Shown: piece by piece, positions 46,138 through 56,893 of the stretch | Position numbering within the stretch: position 1 is the stretch's first letter | Layout of the letters: every line of letters begins with the position of its first letter | Assembly: GCA_027946365.1 (NCBI GenBank) | Contig: JAPEUQ010000020.1 | Coordinates: 1 to 64,000 of the forward strand | Reading direction: 5' to 3' | Source: Kalmusia sp. IMI 367209 | Taxonomy: Eukaryota > Ascomycota > Dothideomycetes > Pleosporales > Didymosphaeriaceae | DNA length: 64,000 bases | The notes under the pieces: model-generated | Told to the model about the DNA's origin: nothing | The model's input: only the letters and a program-made list of their open reading frames with translations | The model's database searches: none | Position numbers and translations under genes: made by a program

Positions 46138-47706
46138 TAGACGGTAGTCGGTGATACGGTCAGGTTCGTTCGTAATGGGACATGTTGACCCTGAGTCAAG
46201 TTTGCATGACGACTGCAGCGGGTATTGTTGTAGGATGGACCTAAGGAGGCCGATATAGAACAAGCGTCAATGACTGCCACGTTTCTACCGTATAGTCACT
46301 CTTCTGGGACTTCTGTTATCCGTGATGATCTCGCGGTTGGTGTTTGGATTCGAGGTGTACTCTGTCCTCTGATTAACCCTGCAAACGTTGAATCATGCCT
46401 ACGCTTAAAGCTTATGAGTGCGCTGATTGCTGAGTTGGGTATCCACCACTCAGGTGCTTGTTCAGGATTGATGTAATAACAATCCTTGATGGTATGTCGT
46501 CGACCGCAGGCAGGACATTGTCTTCCCATCGCCCGAGACTCCCGTGCTCGAGCCCGCTTCCGACTGGCATCGTTTCTGCTGCCTCTCAGGGAACGTTGGT
46601 TACGGGGTCTGCCCCGGTTCGTGGATGGCGCGCTTTCGGCCTGAGAGGCGTCCCTATCACGGCCCTGGTCGAATGCACCGCCAGCGAGAGTCGTTCCGTG
46701 TGATGCCTCCTCGACCATGAAGCTGGCTGTATCTTTCCCTGATCCAAGGGGGAAGTTTCTTATCATGTGCTCTCGGAATCGTTTCACCATCTCTCTCCTG
46801 GTCATCCTAGCAACGTGGCGGGAGTTCTCCTCGAACGCTGTGGCCCAGGTGTTTGCAACCTTGTTTATGGCTGTCAGAAAATCGCTTGTCACTGCATCTG
46901 TCGATTCCAACTCAGGGACATCGTGCGTCTCCGCTTCGGTGGCTGCCTGGTCGTATTCTGCTAGCCATATATCCCATCTTGTAGCACTTCGTAGGGGTTT
47001 CAGCGCAGACAGGTATCGATCGCGAGCTCTCGCCGTTTCGAATCGATCGTCAATGCCGACCGCCGATCTTAAGTTGGTGAGCCAGTCGCGTACTGGCGTT
47101 TCAGGAAGACAGCAAGAGTGAAGTAGGTGTGGAGACACGGTTGACTGAATGAAGGAGACTACTTGTTGTATGTTCGCTCTCTCCGTGTCATAGTCATGTC
47201 TGTCGCCCTTGAATGACTCGTAGAGGATTTTGTAGTATTCGATGTCCTCCTCGAACGCCTTTTGTCCTGCAGGGGACATCTCTGATCGTCTTTTAGGGGT
47301 TTTGATGTTTGCCGCTGGCGGGTAATCCGTCAGACGAGGCAGCCTTGGTTCGACTGGTTTCCACAGCAGCGGAATATGTACTTCGGGGTCGACCTTGACC
47401 CAGATGTCATGGACGACGCATTTGGCCTTCAGCTGAGCCTTCCAGCTTGTGTAATCGGTATAGTCCCTCAGTATCACTAAGGGATCACGTCGAGATCGTT
47501 GCGTCATGTTGCGAGGCTGGTTGAGGCAGTGAGACTCTGAACTGTCAATTTTTAGCACCGTTGGCTGAACTGTGGATGAACTGTTTTGCGGGTTCAATCG
47601 AGGGGGGGTCGATCGATTCTGCCTATCTCTGGGGCCCTCTGCTTTCTTTAACCTCGCCTCTCAACCCTAGGTTGGTTGACTGTCGTCAACAGCCAACCTC
47701 TGTCAA
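46135..47706 (-). mobile_element. Truncated Ty1/Copia retrotransposon
   Basis: A Gag frame is followed by the start of an aspartyl protease (LDSGSTCPITNEPDRI, about 46208-46160), after which the element stops; integrase, reverse transcriptase and RNase H are missing. Upstream of Gag, the minus-strand sequence TGTTGACAGAGGTTGGCTG beginning at 47706 looks like the start of a 5' LTR (TG...). No partner LTR is visible on the other side. Confidence 0.7.
46296..47507 (-). CDS. gag: Copia Gag polyprotein, orphaned
   Basis: The frame is open from about 47597; the first ATG is 47507, giving about 403 residues. The N-terminal half carries the retrotransposon Gag fold signature (SWKAQLKAKCVVHDIW). The C-terminal part is basic with a CCHC-like knuckle, CPACGRRHTIKDCYYINPEQ, followed by APEWWIPN, typical of fungal Copia elements. 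Gag would package element RNA. The frame ends at 46296, and the following protease piece is in another frame, so a shift separates them. Without pol the element cannot move alone, though an intact Gag could in principle persist. Confidence 0.7.
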   Translation of the reverse strand: MTQRSRRDPLVILRDYTDYTSWKAQLKAKCVVHDIWVKVDPEVHIPLLWKPVEPRLPRLTDYPPAANIKTPKRRSEMSPAGQKAFEEDIEYYKILYESFKGDRHDYDTERANIQQVVSFIQSTVSPHLLHSCCLPETPVRDWLTNLRSAVGIDDRFETARARDRYLSALKPLRSATRWDIWLAEYDQAATEAETHDVPELESTDAVTSDFLTAINKVANTWATAFEENSRHVARMTRREMVKRFREHMIRNFPLGSGKDTASFMVEEASHGTTLAGGAFDQGRDRDASQAESAPSTNRGRPRNQRSLRGSRNDASRKRARARESRAMGRQCPACGRRHTIKDCYYINPEQAPEWWIPNSAISALISFKRRHDSTFAGLIRGQSTPRIQTPTARSSRITEVPEE

Positions 47707-48880
47707 CACTTGGCGCGAGGAGTCACGGCCAGTCAGCATAGTTCTAATCCTCATCCTGAGATCCTTTGTCTTCTAATAGCCAATCGTACTACTTCTAACA
47801 GTCTAAACTTATTGTCGCGACGAGTGAGGCTCCACTTCCTCCAATAGTACCGTTCCATGGCGCTGGAGCTTGGATGAAAGTCTAGACGACGATACACTGT
47901 CATAGACTGTCAGAGACTTCCGGAGACTGCTGAAAATTGTTCATGACTGCGGTCGACTGTTGCGAGGCGTGCTCGCATTGCCATATTATCCGACACTTGT
48001 TACCCGGCAAATCGGGTTGATAGAACTGAACAATCTACCATAAACCTTCCCATTCTACTATGATAGACTTCCACGCGATGAGCGAGTTTGATTGAGTCCA
48101 AAGAAAAGTCAATTGAGTATTGTTACATCCACAATCTACCTTGGGGTTTCAAGACGTTGGGTAAGGAGAAAAGGTCCCCTTTGCAATGCAGGCTTCTCAT
48201 ACACATGCGAATCGGGATTAGAGAGCCGTTCCGGAGCTCTTGCACCCGTCGGGTTACTCGCGTATCCAGACAGTGACCCAGACAGCTCCGGTTCATTTCC
48301 CGCCACGGCCTATACTCCTAATTGTCAGCAATCTTTGTAATCCTATGGTAACCTATGATAGTCTTCAGATCATCATCGTAGACTTTGCCAGCACTCTGTC
48401 CGCGATTGCTCGTGTTTCTCTGAACGTACTATCGTCGACAGTACCCCCTCCTGTAGTGTTAGGTGTACTCCTTGGGTGTTGTCGTAACAGTAGGATAAGC
48501 TTTTGCAACCTGGTAAACTAATGTGTTAACTACCCAATCATTACGTGATGCTAGGTAGGTTGCAAGATGACGTAGTAGACAGGTCAAGTAGATCTGGTGG
48601 TCGAGTTGAGCCTTATGGCAGTCGTGCTGAGTTGATATGGCGGTTGGGTCGAGTCATGGGTCGACTGATAACGTGCGAGGCATGCACGGGCCAGCTTGGC
48701 AATAATACCGTCACGGTTGTTGGCCTCTCGTCCTAGGCCTGATTTGTTCGTGGTGTAACATGGTGTGCACCACTACGTACTTTGCTTTGACGCGTGAACG
48801 CCCCAATGCGCTAGGACGGCTCACAGTAAATAAGATCGCGTCTTGAAAATCTACTGCCTCCTTTTTCCTGCGTCCCGACC
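47707..48880. repeat. Repeat-rich intergenic region
   Basis: Contains CATAGACTGTCAGAGACTTCC at about 47900 (also resembling 14350-14420), palindrome-type units at about 48030-48070 (AATCTACCATAAACCTTCCC, ATGATAGACTTCC), and at 48560-48730 a copy of the GTCGAGTTGAGCC...GGCCAGCTTGGC blocks. No gene is supported until 48881. Confidence 0.5.
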
Positions 48881-49510
48881 ATGTCGTTGCCAGCGTCCCG
48901 CTCAAACTCGTTGCCGTCCTCACCCCCATCCACGCCGCCCGACTATGCTAGCTTGGCCGCGCAACAGTGGGATGGGGGTTGGCGGAGCTTCTCTGCGGAA
49001 GCAGAAGCAGATCTCGCATCCAGATACGCCTATCACGCGCCCAACGACGCGTACCGAGCACTGCTAGCACGAGCAGCCCAGGAGCCGCATGTGGCGATCA
49101 ACAGTGACGAAGACGAGGACACGACACCGGTCCAATATAGTGCTGGGTGGATCTTTCCCCACGCGCGACCAAGACGCCCTCCTGCAAGCCGGTCTTCGTC
49201 GCCCACTCCTTGCTTGCAGCGATATGGCTGGTAAGGCAGTCCTTCCGCAGGATACCCTATCCGATGCAGAGTGGCTTTACATGGGCCACTGTGCGCATGG
49301 CTTGATTCCAGGCGAACATGAACGGATGGTAGCTGCCAGGCGCATGAGCGCCACGGCTGTCACGGAAGCGAACGACGCCGACGAGGCTGCAGGCGAAGGA
49401 GAGGCAGAGCGTGAAGGCGATGCGAGCGTGTCTGGCCACGGCCGCAAGCGTCCTGCTGGAGAGGACGTCGACCCTACGAGTCCCCAGCGCCTTCGACTCC
49501 AATCCCCAAC

Positions 49511-49549
<39 letters not shown>

Positions 49550-50690
49550 AGCGAATGCAGCTTCAGGAGCAGCAGAGGACGATGCACGCACCCGACGACG
49601 ACGACGCTCCTCCAACAAGGCCCGGCGCACCGCAACTGCAAGGCGACGCACTTCGACGCTTCGACCGCCTCCGGCCGATGCCGATCACAAGGAAACAGTG
49701 GCCTTCAATACCATCGTGCGCGAGGACGAAACGCTGGTTACGTGGATCCTGCAGCAGCCTGCAGGGAAGTCGAACTTTCGTGCTGGGACGACCTACCCGT
49801 ACCACACGTCCGCAGCCATGCTCGAGAAAGCCCGCTCGCTCGGCGACGAGATCGCACGAGGCCACGCCTCCGCCTTTCTGCAGAACTGGCGCGAGCGTGG
49901 GGATCCCTTCGATGCCAGGATCCTCAGCGCGACGACGTCTCCAACGCCCACCTCCTCCATGGTCCAGGCAGGCGTGGAAGGTGCACCCCAGCGCGCCCTC
50001 GTCGACGATCGATTCCACCAGGCCTGGGACGTGGTTCTCCGGTTCGAGACGGTGAAAGCGTGCGTGGACATCCAATACCGCTGGGCGATGGCCCTCCTGG
50101 GACGCTGTTACGCCGAGAAGATCGAGGAGCTCCAGCGCGTAGACAGGGAGCAGGGACGGAGCGGCAGCCGTGGTGGCCAGGGCAGGGTTCGTTCGGAGGC
50201 GCAGCGCGATCTTCAGCTCAGGCTTCCCCATGTCAATCCGAAGGACTTTCGGAAGCGCCTGCACCGGGCTACCCGGTGGTATGACGCTGCCCGGAAGCTT
50301 GGTTGGGGCATCCTCTGCCTCATGTCGCACGAGTCTGTCACCACTACCTGGGTTGAGCAGACCTTGCGCGTGGGCGAATGGGCCATCTGGCTGGCGCTGG
50401 TAGAGAAGGTGAACCCGCAAGCGTGCGCCGCTGGCCGGGCGTTGGAGGCGTGGTTAGGGCTCGAGGTCGTAGGGGGGCCAATACGGGAGAAGCCGCTCCT
50501 GCAGATCGAAGCGCCTCCACCGAGCAGGGTCCTGGAGGTCAGGGATAGCGAGGAGGAGAGGGACGAAGAAGATGAAGAGGGTACGGAGGAGGTTGACTGC
50601 GACTCTCCTGGCACGGTGGGCAGCGACGGCGCTGCGCGAGAGGGCTGGATGGAATTGTCACTGATAGAGCTCTTCGAGCCCAAGGAGTGA
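48881..50690 (+). CDS. Unknown protein A, about 600 residues, polyQ, one frameshift
   Basis: ATG 48881 opens a frame (MSLPASRSNSLPSSPPSTPP, then LAAQQWDGGW). At the CCCC run 49157-49160 one surplus C would explain why the sequence continues in the next frame (SAGWIFP then TRDQDALLQAGL), which runs to 50690. The protein has an acidic/Ser-rich first third, a polyglutamine tract of about 12 (near 49515-49548), a basic patch, a conserved-looking central part (TVAFNTIVREDETLVTWIL) and an acidic tail ending LIELFEPKE. No family recognised. It starts the run of unfamiliar genes reaching to the right edge. The frameshift is a sequencing or homopolymer error, or a lesion. Confidence 0.6.
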
Positions 50691-52400
50691 GCGATGGATT
50701 CTAGATAATAAGACATGGTACCTTGCATATATAAGGTTAGCATTGCGGTAGACGTTCCAGCATGACACGACGTCTCCAGAGCCTTCTGATCATCTGTGCG
50801 GTTCGATTCGTGGACGTCGATCAGCACCACCGTAGCTGCGTTCCTGCCAGGGACGCACCTTGGGGTCCAAGCGCCTCTCTACCTCTGTTCCCACCCACCT
50901 TTGCGTGTAATCTATAACAATCTATGGTATACTACGACAGTCTATTATAAAGTAGCGTGCTGTTTTGTGTAGCTACTTCGCATTCCTTCCTCATGTCTTG
51001 CGATCATATCTCGCACCTTCGTGGTGGTCTTGCTACGCTTCAACGCAACCATCCACCACTACGCCTGTCCAAAGAACTACATGACTGCACCTAGGCCTTG
51101 CAAAATAGTTGCCGAAGCTTCCATTCACGTAGGCGTTATGCTGCAGGCCCTTTACTAGACTTATCCAAGGACCAGCGTGCGAGGTCCGGTTGCTGGTGCG
51201 TTCTGGTGGTTTTTCTTGAAACAAGACGTCATGTGAAATAACGAAAAAAAATCCCAACCAGGACCTCTTTGCCGTATCACGCCGTGTGTACGCTAGAACG
51301 ATAATATGGGTGAAGAGGTATTCATTACATGCTAATTTGTCCGTGTTGAGTGCTTTCGTGCCGTGGTATTCCCTACTATCAGGTCTCGTTCGTATCGTAA
51401 GAGGCTGCCAAGTATTTTTTGGATCGATGATCAGCGTGAGAAGGGATGGGAAAAGGGTTCCGTGTAGGTATCTACATCTCGAATTATCGCATAGCGTGTA
51501 CTTTGAATGGTAGTCTCGAAAGTTTACGTGGTTTGAGTGGGCGGATATTTTATTCGGAAAGGGGACGAAGGGGACGACTCTCCTGCTATAGTGGGTGCCG
51601 ATGGTGCTGCGTGAGAGGGCTGGACGGAACTATCGCCTGTGCGACTCTTCTTCAAGCCGAAGGAGTAAGCGATAGAAGGTAGCTGGCGATACAATAGATA
51701 TTGGCACAGCGCCCCCCAGACGGTTTCGCAGTTCCATTCGTGGCGTGCCAAGGATCGCTATAGCTCCGTTCCTGACGGGAACGCAGCTAGTCTAAGCACC
51801 TCATGCGTATGCCTTTACATAACGCAGTCTATGGCATACCAGCACAGTCTACGGTAGTGTACTATCTCATGTCGCTACTTGACTTTTGCTTGCCTCTCGC
51901 GATTCCCATGATCATGGCTCAAGTCTTAGGGTGGACCTGCTGCGCTCCAGCAACCACGCCTACCCAAAGGGACTACCTAACTGCTTAGGCCTCGCAAAGG
52001 AGTCGCGAAAGCTTAGAGAGTCAAGGTGCCATGCTACGAGCCTCTCGCAAAACTATTTGAGGCCCGTGTGGATGTTGTGGTTTGTACTACCTGGTCAACG
52101 TTTCTTTTTTTTTTTTTTGCAATTATACATTATACGAAAGAACTAAAAAAATCCTACACTACCACCACTGTACCATGCAACGTTGTGTACACGACAGAAT
52201 GGTTATATAAACGTGCAGGTATCGATCTATCGCTTGCTTGGCCATGACGAACGCTTTGGTGCTATCATATATCCTAATACCATGTCTCTTCGGCATCACG
52301 AAGGACTGCAAAGCATCCACGCCAACCTACTTATGACCTGGTACGTGGGCCATAAAGCTAACGCCCTACACGTTCATCACCAGCTAGAGATGCGTTACAT
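50610..52400. repeat. Tandem duplication of the 3' end and downstream region of gene A
   Basis: Sequence from about 50610 (end of gene A) to 51400 recurs, with many substitutions, from about 51575 to 52290: TCTCCTGGCACGGTGGGCAG vs TCTCCTGCTATAGTGGGTGC, CGAGAGGGCTGGATGGAA vs TGAGAGGGCTGGACGGAA, AGCCCAAGGAGTGAGCGATG vs AGCCGAAGGAGTAAGCGATA, and further matches near 50930/51840 and 51240/52140. The second copy contains no intact gene. Confidence 0.7.
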
Positions 52401-52558
52401 ATGATCAGGCACTGATCCTACTCGTTTCCATGACTGGGGTTCACGTCCTGCTATAGGTGCTAGACGAGTCCGTGGGCGAACGTATTCAAGTGGTCTATTG
52501 TAACTACGGTATCTACGATGGTCTATCCTTGATGATCTTTCATAGAAGCGAAGTTGAT

Positions 52559-55500
52559 CTACGAATCTACTATAATGGAAGTGCAGCGCTCAACCCAGAT
52601 AGGATCAGTGCTCTGGAAGATATACCCTATAAACCCTGCCGCATCCGATCGAAGGGACATCAAGCCCTTTCGCCGACCGAGCAGGACTCCTTGATCCTGA
52701 AGCCTGACCTCGCTATTGCGCGGACTGTCTCGATTGTTTCGAAAGACCTCTATCCAGCCTAGCTCTCGTAGCAATCGATTGCTGACTCCCTTGTGTTCTG
52801 TGGCGTCGGCCGTTAGCTCTGTCCGTGTCTTGCCTCTTGCCAACTTACCAATCTTCTTCGTCATCTCCGACACCCGCAGTACCGCGTTATCCGTATCACC
52901 ATCGTCCCAAGGAAAGGATCCGGGTCGCAGGAACCAGAGCATCCTGGTTACCAGGCTTGCTGCGAACGAGTTGGTCTCCTTCTTAGGCCCCGCGCTGAAC
53001 GCCCGCGCTTTGGGTGCTACGGTAGGCGTTACGGACGAGGAGGCCAGCGTCAACACCATCATGAGCATCAGATCGCAAAGCGGATCGCCCAAACACTCAG
53101 CGAGACACTGATGAGCTGTCTGGTAGTGCTCTAGCACGGCGCGGTTGCCTGTCGCGAAGAGCTTCTCGTGCCGTCGAAAGCCATCCTCTATCAGCGGCGG
53201 TATGACGCGGAAGGGTAACTCGCAGCCGAAGTCGATCACGCTCTGCCGTAGCGATGGTCGCTTCGCCCGGTGTTCCGCCTCGATGGCCAAGCGCTTGAGG
53301 CTGCCAGGCCTCGCCGCGATGGCTGATGCTGCGGGGGCTAACCCTACCAGCCGGATGACCCTCCGGGAGCTGACCTTGGCCCGGTAGGAGCCCGGCATGC
53401 ACTCGATCCGACACGTGAGCATGGATGCGGTGATCGCGCCGACCCATTGGTCTTTGCTCATGGTCTTCTCCCCAGTATGTCGTATGGCAGCGCGGAGCAC
53501 CGAGAACCAGGTTGCGTTCCGTGGACAGAACGGCCTTCCTGCTGCTGGGTCGCGTTGCATGCAGCTGTCGTACAGGTCCTGCGCAAAGTCGCGTCGCGCG
53601 GTCGGGGATACGATGGAGGGCGTGGCCGTCCTCCGCACCGAGCAGTGGGGAACGATCGACTGGTACTCCCTGCAACCCATGATTGTTAGCTGGCTTCTTC
53701 ACGACGGCCGGAACGGCGCTTGGGAGTCGAACCTCCACGAGAAGGGGTCCTCGCTCTGTGCCCATTGCCTCACCTGCTCCCGTCGCTCTTCTAGCAGCTG
53801 TAGCACCTCCGGACCATCGCTGCCCCCTCGGCTTCGACTGCCCTCGTTCAACGCTCGACGGAGGCGGCTGGTGATGAAGGTGATCATCTGAGGCTTCCAA
53901 AGTTCCTGCAGCACCTCTTCGATGAACCTCCCAGCACCGCTCGGCCCTTGCACCCTCAGTCCGCCCAGCTCCCTGAACCACGCCTCGCTGTGGCAGCTGG
54001 CTGCGACCTCCGGCGAGTAATGGAAGGCGATGGATGCTATGTGCATCAGGGTAGGCCGTCCGTTCCCGCAGCGAGGCCACTGCGTGAGGCTGAGGTTGCC
54101 GGCACCTTGCAGGCTGAGCACCCCAGGGTCGATGAACGGCCATCCGCCCTGTTCGATGCTGTCGATCGTCCCGAGCGGGGCGAGCACCGAGCCCATCAGG
54201 GACCTTGGGAAGCCGGTGAAGCAGTAGCTGCCTAGGCGATCGAGGGCAGACACGCCCTCTGCCAACGCCACGCATAGTCCCTTGGAGCCGGTGGTCTCGA
54301 ATCGAGCGTGGAGGCTGTCGATCGCCTGCGCGAAGAGGTTCGCAAAGGACGCCAGAACGCCAGGAAACACGGATGGCGTGAAGGAGCGGAAGAGATGTGT
54401 ATAGCATTGCGACTCTTCGAGGAAGAAACGCATCAGCTGAAAGATGGGGGTGAGGATGGCGGAGAAGCTCCGCCCGTCCTCGTTCAGCCTCGATGCCTGC
54501 ACGGAGAGCACCTGCTCCATCCTGAAGGCATACTCTTCCTCTTGGATGGCCTGCCTGATGCGCTGCCGCTCGCGAGCGAAGGGCCTGGACGCTTCAGGGT
54601 CGTTGGGCGTCAGCTGCCCTCTCAGGTGCTGCAGGAGGCGATTCCGCTTCGTCGCCACCCACGCAGGCAGTGCTCCATCGCGATCGGGAGCGCCAGCGCC
54701 GCGGTTGCGACGCCCTTGGCGAGCAGGTCGTCGGGCCCGTGTCGGATGCTCCTTTTGATGTTGGAGTACGCCTGAAAGTATCCGTACTTCAGCACGTTTG
54801 CTCCGTTGTGCTGGTAGCTCATGTTCTCCTGCATGACTGCGAGGAGGTTGTCTGTGAGGAACGCCGGCGGCTGCGCCGACGAGAAGTTGCCGTAGGCCGG
54901 ATGGAACGCAAGCGGGTAGAAGGTGAAGTCTCGGCGCCCTCGATATTCCCTGAGAACCTTGTTACGATCGGCCAGGAGACAGCGTGCCGGTCTATCGCCA
55001 CGTGGGTCTGGGGACCGTCCATCCAGGCAATTGATATCGACCGCTAGCGCATAGGAGACGGTCTCGATGTTGTCGAGGATGTACTTTTGTTCCAACTCCG
55101 TTCTCAGCTGGTCGAGTCCGCCGGTGAAGAGGCTTTGGTAGTCGTAGCTAACGTGAGGGTCGCTGGCCTCCGGCACTTCGCTCCCAGCCAGCTCGTCGGA
55201 CGCAACGACATCTTCCTGCCCCGCGGTCTCCCCGGTCTCTTCGTCTGATGAGTCGGATTCGTCTTCCCTGGATCGAAGTCGGGTCTCCTTTGGCACCGAT
55301 CGCAGCTGCTCTGTTACCTCAATCTCGATGTTCGCGCCGTAGTCGTACGCGTGGAACGCCGGCTCGTTTTCCAACCAGAAGGCGTCTCGCGTGCTCCGTC
55401 TAACGTATGCGGGCCACTCTGCTGTGAATTTCTCTTGAAACATCATCCACTTGTTGACGGTCATCTTCTGCGTGCGCGGATCGCCTAGCCTCCACGATGG

Positions 55501-56607
55501 CTCCACACCCTCGCCCAGCAGTTCGCCGATGAGGAAGATCTGCTTGATGTACGAGGCCAGGAATTCCGCGTGGTGGTCTTCTAGGGCGCTGTGCCAGGAT
55601 GCCTTCTCACGACGTCTTCGAAGCTCGCCTCTCGTCAGGAGCTCCTCGGGCGGGTTAGCGATTGGGTGCATGACGATGTACCAGGCCTCCCTTGTGGCGG
55701 CGGTTGCCAGCCGGAACGTCCGGTGCTCCAGGTCGAACGACAGTCCATGGATGTGCTTGTGGCTGTACGGGGCCCTCCAGTTCTTGAAGCTCATCGTTAT
55801 GTTATCAAAGAACCGGCTCGACTGTCGCGTGATTGGCCTTAGCGGCTGGCCGACGATTATGAGAAGGTCGAGGAAGAAGGAGGGTATGTAGTCGTCCTCC
55901 AGTGCTGCAGCTCGTGAGCCGGCTTTTCGGCTTCCATAGTCGAGCGTGTATCGCCTTTGCAGCATGTCGGTGGCGTGGCTACCATTGAAAGAGGTGCGCT
56001 CCGTCGCTGCGATGAAGTCTTGCACTGCTACGTAGTCAGTGGCTGCACGGTTTCTCCCTACGCACCCGTTACTTACCCTTGAACTTGTGATCCCCCTTTG
56101 TATGGTCGATCTTCCATACATATTGCTCAGATGCTACGACCACCTGTTCTTCGTCGCCAAAACTACCTTCGCCATCATCCTGCCTTAATTCGTAAGGCGT
56201 GACGTCGTCCCAGGGTTCGGCGTCATCTTCAGAAGTCTCGGACAAGCTGCCATTGCTCTCTTGCTCGTATGTTGGGTATGTTGGATACGTTGCAGGTGCA
56301 GGTGTTGCAGGTACATGTATTGTAGGTGTAGGTGTTGTAGGTGCAAGTGTTGCAGGTCCAGGTGTAGGTGTTGTAGGTGCAAGTGTTGCAGGTGCAGGTG
56401 CAGGTGTAGGTGTTATGGGTGCAAGTGTTGCAGGTGCAGGTGCAGGTGTAGGTGTTGTAGGTGCAGGTCAGGTGTAGGTGTTGTAGGTGCAGGTGTAGGC
56501 GTCGTAGGTGCAGGTGTAGGCGTTGTAGGGATGGTAGGTGACCAGTTTAGCCACTGGTCCACATCGCCGAGCGGACCTAGGCCTACCTCGTCTAATGACG
56601 GGTCCAT
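52559..56607 (-). CDS. Unknown protein B, about 1,300 residues, spliced, two frame disruptions
   Basis: ATG 56607 opens exon 1 (MDPSLDEVGLGPLGDVDQW), which enters a Pro/Thr/Ala repeat where one base is missing (about 56468). It continues to DEEQVVVASEQYVWKIDHTK; intron 56028-56076 (GTAAGT...CTGAC...GTAG) joins to AVQDFIAATERTSF. The body runs to about 54690, where the frame changes by one, then to 53699. A short intron (about 36 or 45 nt, GCTAAC...TTGCAG near 53666-53710) removes an apparent TGA and the frame continues to 52559. I recognise no domain; the product looks globular and soluble with an acidic linker (SDSSDEETGE) near the middle. It lies tail-to-tail with gene A and in the same direction as the ParB-like gene. 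Confidence 0.55.
56285..56530. repeat. Coding minisatellite, GTGTAGGTGTTGTAGGTGCA type
   Basis: Runs of 6-bp (GGTGCA/GGTGTA) and 18-24-bp higher-order units in exon 1 of protein B, coding on the minus strand for alternating PTTPTPAP and PATLAPTT. One unit has lost a base (GCAGGTCAGGTG near 56466), which breaks the frame. Confidence 0.85.
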
Positions 56608-56893
56608 CGTTGATAGAATAGTATGGAGGAGGAGCTACTTTCAGGGGTGAAAGGCAGCAGAGCAGGCACCGAGTCCTACCCTTGCCCCTGGGGGCAAGCT
56701 GCAAGAAAAGGAACTTTGAAGCAAAACATGACATGTATTCACTCAACGCTGAATCGCCAGCAGCACTAGCGCTGAACATGCAAAGTCTGGGAGATGATAT
56801 ATAGTCTAGGTGGTTTGTGGGGACTAGCGCTCCCCATCTACATGGTAACTTTACACTGTTTAGGCCGTCCGGACCAGTGAGGAACCACGCCGA

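Noticed and set aside
53660..53715. Nonsense codon splitting protein B
   Set aside because: The TGA lies in a segment with GCTAAC and TTGCAG whose removal (36 or 45 nt) keeps the frame, so a short intron is the better reading.
53097..54407. Minus-strand ORF of 436 codons
   Set aside because: It overlaps protein B in another frame and is Arg/His/Pro-rich, as expected for an out-of-frame GC-rich shadow.
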